55,781 bases of DNA from Lysobacterales bacterium (GTDB lineage: Bacteria > Pseudomonadota > Gammaproteobacteria > Xanthomonadales > SZUA-36). The notes below the pieces were generated by a model. The model ran no database searches and was not told the origin of the DNA. It was given only the letters and a program-made list of their open reading frames with translations. Location: NCBI GenBank assembly GCA_029935455.1, contig JAOZKI010000007.1, positions 1 to 55,781 on the forward strand. Reading direction: 5' to 3'. The translations under genes were made by a program, and so were the position numbers. The stretch's first letter is position 1. Every line of letters starts with the position of its first letter. Shown here one piece after another: positions 26,726-35,551 of this stretch.

Positions 26726-27675
26726 TGCTGGGCCGCTTTCTGGCCTTACGCAGCTTTTACGCACTGTCGCTATTGCTTGGCGTCACGCTGCTCACATTTG
26801 CCCTGATGGTTTGGTTCGGCCCCGATCAGACCTACGAGCTTATCGGCCGCAACAGCACGCCGGAACAGATTGACGAACTCCGCGCCGAACTGGGCTATGA
26901 CCAGCCTTTCTGGAACCGCTATGGGCACTGGCTGGTGGAACTGGCCAGCGGCGATCTGGGCCTTTCCAATCGCTCGGGCGAATCCGTCAGCACGCTGCTG
27001 CGGCGCGCTTTACCGGTGACCGCAGCGCTGGTGCTTCCGGGTTTTCTTCTCGGTAATCTGCTTGGCCTGGCGGCCGGCCTGTGGGCTGCCTGGCGCCGGG
27101 GCAGTCTTTGGGATCGACTGATTCTGGGCGCATCGGTGACCGGGCTCAGCCTCAGCTTCCTGGTTATCATCATCGCGCTCCAGCTGTTGCTGTGCACGCC
27201 CTATGGCCTCAACTGGTTCCCCGCACGCGGCTGGCGCATGGATTCGCTGGGCGCCTATCTGCTGCATGTGACCGTACCAACGCTGGCGCTGCTGCTGGTG
27301 ACCCTAGGCTATAACACGCGCTTTTATCGTGCCGTCGCTGCGGAAGAACTGCAACGGGATCACGTGCGCACCGCCCTGGCTTACGGTGCCACCCCACTGA
27401 GCCTCCTCAGCGGCCCGGTGCTTCGTAACTGCCTGGTACCCGTGATCACGCGGGTGCTCTATTCCATCCCCCTGGTACTGGTCTCGGGCAGCCTGCTGCT
27501 GGAGACCTATTTCGGCATCCCCGGCATCGGCCGCGTGACCTTTGATGCCATTAGCAGCGGTGACCAACCGGTGCTTCTGGCTGTGGTCACTCTCACGGCC
27601 GCCCTGTTTGTGGTGGTGCAGCTGCTGGCGGAGTTTGCCTGCCGCCTTGCGGATCCGCGCGGGAGGCTGCCATGA
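26725..27675 (+). CDS. Peptide-type ABC transporter permease (DppB family)
   Basis: 316-residue inner-membrane permease. GPDQTYELIGRNSTPEQIDE near residue 32 and ELGYDQPFWNRYGHWLVE near residue 54 are the normal first periplasmic loop of DppB/OppB proteins. The EAA coupling loop is seen at EELQRDHVRTALAYGATPLS near residue 207. The ATG shares one base with the binding-protein stop; the upstream in-frame extension to 26587 is rejected for that reason. It pairs with the following permease. Confidence 0.9.
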   Translation: MLGRFLALRSFYALSLLLGVTLLTFALMVWFGPDQTYELIGRNSTPEQIDELRAELGYDQPFWNRYGHWLVELASGDLGLSNRSGESVSTLLRRALPVTAALVLPGFLLGNLLGLAAGLWAAWRRGSLWDRLILGASVTGLSLSFLVIIIALQLLLCTPYGLNWFPARGWRMDSLGAYLLHVTVPTLALLLVTLGYNTRFYRAVAAEELQRDHVRTALAYGATPLSLLSGPVLRNCLVPVITRVLYSIPLVLVSGSLLLETYFGIPGIGRVTFDAISSGDQPVLLAVVTLTAALFVVVQLLAEFACRLADPRGRLP

Positions 27676-28511
27676 GTCCCGAATGGTTACGCATTCTGTG
27701 GCGTTCGCCGGGCGGACGCACTGGCTGCCTGCTGATTTTTCTGCTGGGCCTGCTCGCAAGTTTCACCAGCATGGGCTGGCTGGGACAGGGGTGGTCTGCG
27801 GGATCCGATATTTCCTGGGGCGAGGTCAGCGCCAGCCACTGGTTCGGGACCAATCGCCTGGGACAGGACATTTTTGATCGCGCCCTGGTGGCCACCGCGA
27901 CGGCCTTTCGCGTTGGCCTGCTGGTGACCCTGGGCGCTATCGCGATTGGTGCTTGCCTGGGCGGTCTGGCTGGCTGGCGCCATGACCGCTGGCCGGACCA
28001 TTGCGTCATGTGGCTGGCTGGCGTACTCGATTCGGTGCCGGTCTTCCTGCTGGCCGCAGCCCTGGCCTTTGCCTTTGGCGGCGGTGAGGCGGCCATGTAT
28101 CTGGCCATGATCCTGTCATTCTGGACCACGACCGCGCGCCTGGTTCGCGCCGAAGTCATGCGTTTGCGCGGGCAGGATTTTGTCCTCGCAGCCCGCGCTA
28201 TCGGTTTGCCCGGACAGCAAATCTTGCGGCGCCATCTGCTGCCCAACACCATGCATCTGCTTCTGGTGCAGGCCAGCCTGACCTTCGTTGCTGCCATCAA
28301 GACCGAGGTGATTCTCAGTTTTCTCGGTATCGGCCTTGATGACGGTGTCAGCCTCGGCCTGATGTTGGCGGAGGCAACGCAGGATATTCTCGCCGGGCAC
28401 CTGGGTAACTTTCTGGCCGCCTCCGGCTGCCTCTTCCTCCTGCTGCTCGGGCTTAACCTGGCCGCTGACGCGCTGCAGGATGGTGTCGATATGAAGCAGG
28501 CACCCTCATGA
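27672..28511 (+). CDS. Peptide-type ABC transporter permease (DppC family)
   Basis: 279-residue second permease. After a first helix comes HWFGTNRLGQDIFDRAL near residue 57, the conserved DppC segment (normally GTDxLGRD). The EAA loop is EVMRLRGQDFVLAARAIGLP near residue 160. Late sequence SFLGIGLDDGVSLGLMLAEA fits the family. Overlaps with both neighbours are four bases. Confidence 0.9.
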   Translation: MSPEWLRILWRSPGGRTGCLLIFLLGLLASFTSMGWLGQGWSAGSDISWGEVSASHWFGTNRLGQDIFDRALVATATAFRVGLLVTLGAIAIGACLGGLAGWRHDRWPDHCVMWLAGVLDSVPVFLLAAALAFAFGGGEAAMYLAMILSFWTTTARLVRAEVMRLRGQDFVLAARAIGLPGQQILRRHLLPNTMHLLLVQASLTFVAAIKTEVILSFLGIGLDDGVSLGLMLAEATQDILAGHLGNFLAASGCLFLLLLGLNLAADALQDGVDMKQAPS

Positions 28512-30130
28512 CCGCCTGTCTTCAGGTGCGCGGCCTGAGCGTAGACATCAAGGGAGGCCAGAAGCACCAACCGCTGGTGCAGGGGCTTGACTTCGACTTG
28601 CCGGCTGGCTCGCTCACGGGGCTGGTGGGCGCCTCGGGTAGTGGCAAGTCCCTGACGGCGCTGGCCTTGCTGGATCTGCTTGACCCCCGCCTGTTTACCT
28701 ATCGGGCCGACCGCCTGCAGCTGGGTGACACCGACTTACTGACACTGAGCGCGCGAGCGCGTCGACGGCTACGTGGGCAGGGCATGGCCGCGATTTTTCA
28801 GGACCCCGCCACCGCGCTGGATCCGGTCAGCACCATCGGCCGCCAATTGCAGCGGGTCGTCAGCCGACAACTGAACCTATCCACCACGGATGCGCGCAGC
28901 ACCGTGTTGCAGGCGCTGCAAACGGTGGGCTTCGAAGATCCGCAGGCCATCGCCCGTAGCTGGCCGCACGAGTTATCCGGCGGCATGCGGCAACGCATCA
29001 TGATTGCCCATGCGCACGCTTTGCGGCCACGTTTATTGATTGCCGATGAACCCACCACCGCTCTGGATACGGGCCACAAGCAGCGCATACTGGCACATCT
29101 GCAGAAGCTCCAGACCGAGCACGGCACCGCCATCCTGCTCATTACCCATGATCTGCGTCTGCTTCCGCGCCTGGCCGATCAGGTGCTGGTCATGCGCGGC
29201 GGCAGGCTGGTAGAACAGACCCAGACCCGGGCACTCTTTCAGACACCGCAGCATGAATACAGCCGCCAGCTGCTGGCTGATTTGCCACCAGCGGTCCGCA
29301 AGGGGCCACCCCCGTCCGCGGTCCGCAAGCAAAACGCCCTATTAACGGTTGAAGGGCTGACGGTCACCCATCGCAGCAACAAGCACCGCCGCATCACCGC
29401 CGTGCATGGAGTTTCCTTTGAGCTCCTGGAGGGTGAAATTCTTGGTCTGACGGGCGTCTCGGGTGCGGGTAAGAGCACGCTGGCGCGCACCCTCCTGCAG
29501 CTCCATAGCCCCGATCAAGGCAGCATCAGGCTTCGGGGTCAGGAGCTCATCGGTGCGAATAAGGAACAGCTGCAGGCGGCCCGGCGCGCCATGCAAATCG
29601 TTTTTCAGGATCCGCTCACCGCCTTGAGCCCCAGGCGCAGCATCTATCAACTGCTCCAGGAACCGGCCCGACATTTTGGGCTGGATGCCAGTTATGAGCA
29701 CTGCGTGGCCTGCCTGGCTGCGGTGGAACTTGAGGCGGATGTGCTGCAGCGCAGGCCGGCGGCCTTCTCATCGGGTCAACGCCAGCGCATCGCGCTGGCA
29801 CGCGCACTGATCAGTGATCCGGCCCTGCTGATTGCGGATGAAACGCTCTCAGCGCTTGATGTATCCGTGCAGCAGCGTATCGTGCGCCTGCTCCAACGGC
29901 TCTGCCGTGAGCGGCATATCAGTCTGCTACTGGTTTGCCATGACCTGGCGCTGCTGCAGCAACTGGCCCACCGTACGGCCGTTATGCAAGCCGGCAAACT
30001 GGTGGAACTGGGGCCCACGCGGCAGCTGATGGATCAACCCATGCATGCGCACACGCGCGAACTGGTGGCCGCACAGCTTGCGCTGGATTCGACCCGGCCA
30101 GCAGCGTTAACTCGCGCTGTGGAGCCCTAG
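28508..30130 (+). CDS. Double ATPase of peptide-type ABC importer (DppD-DppF fusion)
   Basis: 540 residues with two nucleotide-binding domains in one chain, so a single gene replaces the usual pair. Domain 1: Walker A GASGSGKSLT near residue 39, signature LSGGMRQRIMIAHA near residue 157, Walker B LLIADEPTTALD. Domain 2: Walker A GVSGAGKST near residue 317, signature FSSGQRQRIALARAL (S for the first G) and Walker B LLIADETLSALDVS, where the usual proline is replaced by threonine. Similar fusions occur in YejF and GsiA. It is the last gene of the run that begins with mlaF. Confidence 0.9.
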   Translation: MTACLQVRGLSVDIKGGQKHQPLVQGLDFDLPAGSLTGLVGASGSGKSLTALALLDLLDPRLFTYRADRLQLGDTDLLTLSARARRRLRGQGMAAIFQDPATALDPVSTIGRQLQRVVSRQLNLSTTDARSTVLQALQTVGFEDPQAIARSWPHELSGGMRQRIMIAHAHALRPRLLIADEPTTALDTGHKQRILAHLQKLQTEHGTAILLITHDLRLLPRLADQVLVMRGGRLVEQTQTRALFQTPQHEYSRQLLADLPPAVRKGPPPSAVRKQNALLTVEGLTVTHRSNKHRRITAVHGVSFELLEGEILGLTGVSGAGKSTLARTLLQLHSPDQGSIRLRGQELIGANKEQLQAARRAMQIVFQDPLTALSPRRSIYQLLQEPARHFGLDASYEHCVACLAAVELEADVLQRRPAAFSSGQRQRIALARALISDPALLIADETLSALDVSVQQRIVRLLQRLCRERHISLLLVCHDLALLQQLAHRTAVMQAGKLVELGPTRQLMDQPMHAHTRELVAAQLALDSTRPAALTRAVEP

Positions 30131-30175
30131 GCCTTAAGCTTCATTTTCAACCAAGAGCACCCGGAGATACGACCC

Positions 30176-30646
30176 ATGCCCGATGCGCAACGGCTACTGA
30201 GCTTTCTGCTGTTGGCGACCGCCTGCTTGTTGCTGGCCTGCAGCAGCAACCAAATAAAAGGCGAGCCGCCCTTCGCTCAAATCATGAGCTGGACCCAAAG
30301 CGATGGGCGTCTGAGCGTTGAGCTCAGATTGCGCAACGTCAATGATGAAGCACTGGAGATCGACGCGATAGCGCTGCGCATCATGCTGCCGGACAATGGC
30401 GTATTGGAGCATGCGCCCAGCAATCTGAATGTCAGTTTGCCCGCTGGGGGCTCCGAGCGACTGACGCTGGACCTTACCGCCAACAGTCCGGCGCTGGAGC
30501 AATTTTTGGCGCTGGAATCAGGCACGATTGGTAGCCTTTCCTATGAACTCACAGGCCAACTGTTACGCTCGGGCCGAAAATCACTGACGCTCAATCGGGA
30601 AGGTTTTATTTATCCGGTACCCGGGCGCTCCGGTCAGTTCCGTTAG
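30176..30646 (+). CDS. LEA type 2 (WHy domain)-like lipoprotein
   Basis: 156-residue predicted lipoprotein. The signal peptide ends in LLLAC near residue 22. The mature part has the beta-rich pattern of a water-stress/LEA14 domain: VELRLRNVNDEALEIDAIALR near residue 50 and LNVSLPAGGSERLTLDL near residue 85. Bacterial members are associated with desiccation or envelope stress, but no function is shown here. Separate from the ABC operon by 45 bp with a CCGGAG-type ribosome site. Confidence 0.7.
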   Translation: MPDAQRLLSFLLLATACLLLACSSNQIKGEPPFAQIMSWTQSDGRLSVELRLRNVNDEALEIDAIALRIMLPDNGVLEHAPSNLNVSLPAGGSERLTLDLTANSPALEQFLALESGTIGSLSYELTGQLLRSGRKSLTLNREGFIYPVPGRSGQFR

Positions 30647-30750
30647 ATCGCGCCAGCGCCGTGACCGCTACAACCATTTCGCAATTGACCACTTTTGCCG
30701 CGTCCAGTTAGGCTGGCCACGCGCTTTATTTGAGTAGGAAGCAAACCCTG

Positions 30751-31308
30751 ATGATTATTTCCTTTGAACTCACTGAATCCGATCTGGAGCGGCTGCAGCA
30801 GCTCATGACCGAGGCCCGGCAGAATGCCAAGAACCGGGATCTGGACGATATTGTGAAGGCCGCCGATAGCCTGCTGCAGGAAGTGCGTCGGTCCGATGCC
30901 AGTGGTTTTATTCGCGACCGCATGAATACGCTGGAGATCCTTATTGGCATGGTGACCGACAGCAGCTGGGGGCTGATCGAGGAAGACAAGCAACGGGTGA
31001 TCAACGCGCTGGCCTATTTTTCTGAAGCAGACGATTTGATTCCCGACGAAATTCCCGTACTGGGCTATCTCGATGACGCCATCATGATCGAAATTGTCAG
31101 TCTCGAACTGCAGCATGAGATTCAGGCCTACCGTGATTTCGTCATGTATCGCTCGGTGGAACTGGCCCGTCTGGGTGATGCGGCGGCAGCGCCAAATCGG
31201 GCCCAGTGGCTGGAAAGCCGTCGCCAGCAATTACATTCGCGCATGCGTAGACGACGTCGTCGCGGAGAGAAATCCCAGCAGGGCCGGTCGCCCTTCTCCC
31301 TGCTCTAA
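30751..31308 (+). CDS. DUF1232 (YkvA-like) domain protein
   Basis: About 185 residues. The diagnostic segment is DDLIPDEIPVLGYLDDAIMI near residue 90, which matches the DUF1232/YkvA helical motif. The N-terminal half is acidic and helical; the C-terminus is a very basic tail (RMRRRRRRGEK) that could bind nucleic acid or membrane. AGGAAG stands 9 bases ahead of ATG 30751, so the earlier TTG at 30730 is not used. Function of the family is unknown. Confidence 0.7.
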   Translation: MIISFELTESDLERLQQLMTEARQNAKNRDLDDIVKAADSLLQEVRRSDASGFIRDRMNTLEILIGMVTDSSWGLIEEDKQRVINALAYFSEADDLIPDEIPVLGYLDDAIMIEIVSLELQHEIQAYRDFVMYRSVELARLGDAAAAPNRAQWLESRRQQLHSRMRRRRRRGEKSQQGRSPFSLL

Positions 31309-31335
31309 GCCTAACAACCACCGGACACCAGACCG

Positions 31336-32469
31336 ATGAGTCAGCAACAGCTACCCTTTCTGATTGCAATCGAAACGGATCCTCTGCGCTATCACGGTGA
31401 GCATGGGCATCGACCCACCGTTCTGGAAAGCCCAACCGCCGAACAACTGCTGGCGCGCGTGGCCGCTGATTTGGGCAACTTGCTGCCCGATGCGCACCGC
31501 ACCCACTTTAGTCTCGTTGGCGCCCTCTATGATCAGGCGCAGCTGCTGCGACCCCAGTGGCCACTCTACAGCGCCATGGAAAAGGTCAATCGCGCCCGCC
31601 TGGGCGGCAATCTGGATGGCGCTTCCCTACTGAGCATCGGCGCCGCGGATGGCGATCTGCCCATGACGGAACTGGTGCCGGACAACAGCTTGCCGCCGGG
31701 TATTCTCCAACTGCTGCCCTGCATGCTGATGGGCGACCCAAACCTGTTGGCGGCGCTTGAAGCGGAGATGGAGCACCGTTTCTTCGAAGAAGGCCAGCTA
31801 TCGGCAAAAACTGCGCAGGCTCTGGAACTGGATTTTGGCATCGGTATCGCGCACGCCCGCTTTATGACCGTGACCGATCTGCGGGCCATGCTGAAACTGC
31901 AGCTGGACCACTTTGGCTTTGGCAGCCTCTGGACCCTGCTGGATGCGGCATTGGAAGGCGACGCAGCGGGCGCGCCGGTACAGGGTGCGGTCGGTCAGCG
32001 TTTCACCTGGGACGGCAGCCAGGTCAGGGCAGACTTTGAGACCTTCGATTACTGGGCCAGTGACGGCTCCGGCAAGGACGTTGAAGACCAGCATTTGGCC
32101 ACCGCCTATGCCGACTGGACTCGCGAGTATCGCCAGTATCTGGTGACGCTGGAGGCCCATGGCATTAACGTTGCGCAGCAGTTAGCCCGCGACGGTAGCG
32201 CGCTGGAAGGTAGCTTTTTCGTGGAAGACGCCGGCGCGATTGATGATGAACTGGCCAGTATTACGGAACAGGGTGTTGAGGAACTGGGCGTGGTCGCGGT
32301 GACGCTGGCCCATGCAGGGCGGCTGCAACACTTCTACCCGCTGCAGGCGGAAGGCCTGAACCACATCCATGATCGCATTCGTGCACTGGGGTCAAGCCAG
32401 CTGGCTCTGGCCTTCCCCGGCGGGCTCAGTCTGGACGTTCTAAGTCGGCGCCTGCGGCCCGATGGCTAG
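31336..32469 (+). CDS. Uncharacterised 377-residue protein
   Basis: I do not recognise the family. The protein is acidic, cytoplasmic by appearance (no signal or membrane segments), and begins with FLIAIETDPLRYHGEHGHRP. The middle is helical and the last third contains several acidic loops (FFVEDAGAIDDELASITE) before a basic end. It follows the DUF1232 gene by 27 bp on the same strand and precedes the Grx4 fusion by 80 bp, so it may share a transcript with the first. Coding is convincing: a long frame with even composition and clean spacing. Confidence 0.65.
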   Translation: MSQQQLPFLIAIETDPLRYHGEHGHRPTVLESPTAEQLLARVAADLGNLLPDAHRTHFSLVGALYDQAQLLRPQWPLYSAMEKVNRARLGGNLDGASLLSIGAADGDLPMTELVPDNSLPPGILQLLPCMLMGDPNLLAALEAEMEHRFFEEGQLSAKTAQALELDFGIGIAHARFMTVTDLRAMLKLQLDHFGFGSLWTLLDAALEGDAAGAPVQGAVGQRFTWDGSQVRADFETFDYWASDGSGKDVEDQHLATAYADWTREYRQYLVTLEAHGINVAQQLARDGSALEGSFFVEDAGAIDDELASITEQGVEELGVVAVTLAHAGRLQHFYPLQAEGLNHIHDRIRALGSSQLALAFPGGLSLDVLSRRLRPDG

Positions 32470-32549
32470 CCCGCGCATCCTGCCGCGCTTGATTCAAGCC
32501 ACCGCGGCCCCATCTTCTGTGCAACAGACAGCCTAAGCCGGAGTAAAAC

Positions 32550-33473
32550 ATGGCGCTCGACGACGCAACCCGGGATCTTATCGAACAACAGATCAACAGC
32601 CACCGCGTGGTGCTCTACATGAAGGGCAATCCACGCCAGCCCATGTGCGGCTTTTCCGCCAAGACTGCCGGCATGCTCGACAGCGTACTGGAAGACTATG
32701 TCCATGTGGATGTCATGCAGGATGAAAGCATCCGCGAAGGCATCAAGGTCTACGGCCAGTGGCCAACCATCCCCCAGCTGTACATCGATGGGGAACTGGT
32801 AGGTGGTTGCGACATCGTCACGGACATGTACAACTCCGGTGAACTGCACGCCATGCTGGGCCTGGAAGCACCTGATCGCACGCCACCGGAAATCACCATT
32901 ACCCCCAAGGCGGCGGAAAAGATTCAGGAAGCCATGGAAGGTCACAGCGGCATCAGCCTGCATCTGCAGGTTGACCCTGATTTCCAGGCGCGTTTCCAAC
33001 TGGCGCCAGCTCAGGGTGGCGAAATCGCGGTGTCCGCCAGCGGCATCAATGTCCTGTTCGACGTCGCCTCTGCGCAGCGCGCCCGTGGCGCGGCCATTGA
33101 CTGGGTGGAGACCATGCAGGGCGAAGGCTTATCCATCAACCTGCCGGAAGCCCCCGCCGCCATACCCCAGCTGAGCGTGCGGGAACTGCAGACTCTGCTG
33201 GAAGAAGAGCGCGTGCTACTGGTGGATGTGCGCTCCGATGAGGAGCGCCTGAAAGCCAGCATCGCCAGCGCGCAACCCATGAACGCGGCCCTTATGGAGC
33301 AGTTGGAAGCCATGCCGAAAGACACGGCCCTGGCTTTTATCTGTCACACGGGTCAGCGCAGCCAGGTCGCGGCGGAACATTTCCGACGTCAGGGCTTTAG
33401 CGCAGTCCACAATGTGGCCGGTGGTATCGACGCCTGGTCGAAGGAGATCGACCCGAGCGTGCCCACCTACTGA
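32550..33473 (+). CDS. Monothiol glutaredoxin-rhodanese fusion (Grx4 family)
   Basis: 307 residues in three parts. Residues 1-105 are a monothiol glutaredoxin with the CGFS active site (Cys33) and KVYGQWPTIPQLYIDGELVGG, the Grx4 glutathione and Fe-S binding signature. Residues about 112-200 resemble the HesB/IscA fold (ITPKAAEKIQEAM) but have no cluster-binding cysteines. Residues about 205-307 are a rhodanese domain with active-site loop CHTGQRS (Cys265). Grx4 proteins carry and deliver [2Fe-2S] clusters; the added sulfurtransferase suggests handling of sulfane sulfur next to a cluster carrier. Opposes xthA with a 40-bp gap. Confidence 0.9.
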   Translation: MALDDATRDLIEQQINSHRVVLYMKGNPRQPMCGFSAKTAGMLDSVLEDYVHVDVMQDESIREGIKVYGQWPTIPQLYIDGELVGGCDIVTDMYNSGELHAMLGLEAPDRTPPEITITPKAAEKIQEAMEGHSGISLHLQVDPDFQARFQLAPAQGGEIAVSASGINVLFDVASAQRARGAAIDWVETMQGEGLSINLPEAPAAIPQLSVRELQTLLEEERVLLVDVRSDEERLKASIASAQPMNAALMEQLEAMPKDTALAFICHTGQRSQVAAEHFRRQGFSAVHNVAGGIDAWSKEIDPSVPTY

Positions 33474-33513
33474 GGCGCGACGGGAAAAGGCCTGCGGCCA
33501 GCGCCCCCGGGGC

Positions 33514-34290
33514 CTAATCCGAGAACTCAGCCACCACCGGCGTGTGGTCGCTGGGACGCTCCTGGCGCCTCGGTTCTACGTCAATCCAGGCGCCGGTGCA
33601 GCGCGCCCGCATGGCTGCACTGGCCAGCACCAGATCAATGCGCATGCCGAGATTGCGGCGGAAAGCAGCCTGCCGATAATCCCACCAGCTGAATGACGGT
33701 TCTGGCTGTTCAAACAGGCGCAGCGTGTCGGTCAGCCCCAGGCCCTCAATGCGTTGCAGCGCTTCCCGCTCGGGATCCGAGCAAAGGATTTTGCCGGCCC
33801 AGGCCTCCGGGTCATGCACATCCCGGTCTTCTGGCGCAATATTGAAATCGCCCATGACCAGCACCTGTTCATGGCGCGCCAACTCTTCCTGGATCCAGGC
33901 CGTCACGTGCTCCAGCCAGTGGAGTTTGTAGGCGTATTTGTCCGACCCCACCTCGCTGCCATTGACCACATACAGGTTGATAATCCGCACGCCGTCGATG
34001 GTGACGCCAAGAATGCGACGCTGGGGGTCATCAAGGCCGGCGACATCGGTAACAATATCTTCTGCCAGCGCCGGCTTACGACTCAGTACGGCCACACCGT
34101 TATAGGTTGGCTGACCGGAAAACACGGCGTGATAGCCCGCTTCCTGCAGCGCTTCCACAGGAAATTTTTCATCCACCATCTTGGTTTCCTGCAGGCCCAG
34201 CACATCGGGCTGGGCGCTGGCACACCAGTCCAGCACATGGGGCAGGCGCACGTTCAGGGAATTGACATTCCAGGTGGCAACTTTCAGCAT
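33514..34290 (-). CDS. xthA: Exodeoxyribonuclease III
   Basis: Base-excision repair nuclease (AP endonuclease and 3'-phosphodiesterase), 258 residues, the normal size. Motifs of the EEP family run in order: VATWNVNSLNVR near residue 4, LGLQETKMVDEKFP near residue 32, NLYVVNGSEVGSDKY near residue 106, VMGDFNIAPEDRDVHDP near residue 145 and SDHTPVVAEF at the end with the catalytic histidine. It stands alone, divergent from dgkA with about 180 bp between them. Confidence 0.93.
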   Translation of the reverse strand: MLKVATWNVNSLNVRLPHVLDWCASAQPDVLGLQETKMVDEKFPVEALQEAGYHAVFSGQPTYNGVAVLSRKPALAEDIVTDVAGLDDPQRRILGVTIDGVRIINLYVVNGSEVGSDKYAYKLHWLEHVTAWIQEELARHEQVLVMGDFNIAPEDRDVHDPEAWAGKILCSDPEREALQRIEGLGLTDTLRLFEQPEPSFSWWDYRQAAFRRNLGMRIDLVLASAAMRARCTGAWIDVEPRRQERPSDHTPVVAEFSD

Positions 34291-34471
34291 AGATCTATCT
34301 CGGCGGTAAGCGGGAAAAGGCGGATGGTAGCACGCCGGAGGCTGATTTCAGTGAGTTTCAGCCGCGCCGGGAACCAGCCTCGCAGCCCATCGGGCAGCAC
34401 CGCAAACTACGTCGGAGACCAGGCCGATCAGACCCTGCATCTGACCGCCAAAGCCATCGGGAGCGAAGCCC

Positions 34472-34843
34472 ATGAAACCAGGAAAAACCGGCCTGCGTCG
34501 CCTTGTTAATGCCACCGGCTATAGCTGCAAGGGTTTGCGCGCCAGCTGGCAGCATGAAGCCGCTTTTCGGCAGGAGCTGCTGCTGACTGTGGTACTTGTT
34601 GCTGCCAGCTTCTGGCTGGCGCAAAGCGTGCTGCAGTGGCTTGCCCTCATTACCCCATTGCTGCTTTTGCTCATCGTCGAATTGCTCAACTCAGCCATCG
34701 AGGCCGTAGTAGACCGCATCGGCGACGAGCATCATGAACTGGCCGGCAGGGCCAAGGACATGGGCTCAGCCGCCGTGCTATTGTGCCTGCTGTTGGTTGC
34801 CCTCGTCTGGGGGGCACTGTGCTACGAGAGGTTTTTCGCATGA
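34472..34843 (+). CDS. dgkA: Diacylglycerol kinase
   Basis: Small inner-membrane kinase of 123 residues that phosphorylates diacylglycerol released by envelope glycan synthesis. ATGYSCKGLRASWQHEAAFR near residue 11, the three hydrophobic segments, and the catalytic region LLIVELLNSAIEAVVDRIGDE near residue 67 are unmistakable. GSAAVLLC-type sequence closes the active site. Its stop overlaps the start of the Kazal lipoprotein gene. Confidence 0.95.
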   Translation: MKPGKTGLRRLVNATGYSCKGLRASWQHEAAFRQELLLTVVLVAASFWLAQSVLQWLALITPLLLLLIVELLNSAIEAVVDRIGDEHHELAGRAKDMGSAAVLLCLLLVALVWGALCYERFFA

Positions 34844-35109
34844 TGAAATATCTGGCCCTGACCACGGCGCTGCTATTGCTGGCCGCTTGCCACTCAGACA
34901 CCGCTCGGGAGGCGCCGGCAGAAGCGCTGGAAGCTCCAGCGCAAAGCAGGGATTGCGAATTATCAAAACCGGATCCTAATCGTGTCTGCACCATGGACTA
35001 CCGACCGGTCTGCGGCTGCGACGGCAAAACCTACAGCAATGCCTGCATGGCTCAGGCTGCCGGTGTGCCCCATTCAGAACCTGGCGCCTGCCCTGGCGAG
35101 GGAGGCTGA
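34840..35109 (+). CDS. Kazal-type serine protease inhibitor domain lipoprotein
   Basis: About 89 residues. A short signal peptide ends in LLLAAC, so it should be lipid-anchored. The mature part holds a single Kazal domain: VCTMDYRPVCGCDGKTYSN and then ACMAQAAGV...GAC, with the spaced cysteines of the fold. Such domains inhibit serine proteases in animals; bacterial ones are little studied and could protect the envelope from predators or host proteases. ATG 34840 and 34843 are both possible, overlapping the dgkA stop. Confidence 0.85.
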   Translation: MMKYLALTTALLLLAACHSDTAREAPAEALEAPAQSRDCELSKPDPNRVCTMDYRPVCGCDGKTYSNACMAQAAGVPHSEPGACPGEGG

Positions 35110-35112
35110 AGC

Positions 35113-35532
35113 ATGTACCGGATCCTTCGAGCCCTACTGCTGCTCTTGCTGATCTCTTGTCTCTCGGCCTGCGTGCCACCAAAACGTGATAAGGCGCTGG
35201 AGCCGCGCCTGCAGCAATATGAATCCATGGTGCGCTGGAGTCAATGGGACGGTGCTGCGACGTTTCTTGCGCCTGAGTATCTGGAGGAAAGCCCGCCCAG
35301 CAATCTGGACATGGAGCGCCTGCGCCTGTTCAAGGTGACCAACTACACGATTCGCTCTGCCGCCCCCCTGGGCGAGGGTGATCAATTCACGCAGATGGTG
35401 GAGATTCGCATGTTCAACCGCAATCAGGCGGTGGAGAAGGTGATCGTCGACCAACAGTTGTGGAAATACGACGAGGAAACGGAAAACTGGTGGCTGCACT
35501 CGGGCCTGCCGAACGTCCTGCAACGCTACTAG
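35113..35532 (+). CDS. Uncharacterised lipoprotein
   Basis: 139 residues. The signal peptide ends in the lipobox LSAC at about residue 20. The mature sequence is a small alpha/beta protein with WSQWDGAATFLAPEYLEESP near residue 42 and a conserved-looking end DQQLWKYDEETENWWLHSGLP, reminiscent of NTF2-like lipoproteins. No function known to me. It starts 3 bp after the Kazal gene, so the dgkA-Kazal-lipoprotein run is probably one operon. Confidence 0.7.
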   Translation: MYRILRALLLLLLISCLSACVPPKRDKALEPRLQQYESMVRWSQWDGAATFLAPEYLEESPPSNLDMERLRLFKVTNYTIRSAAPLGEGDQFTQMVEIRMFNRNQAVEKVIVDQQLWKYDEETENWWLHSGLPNVLQRY

Positions 35533-35551
35533 GCAGCGGACGCCTCTAGGC

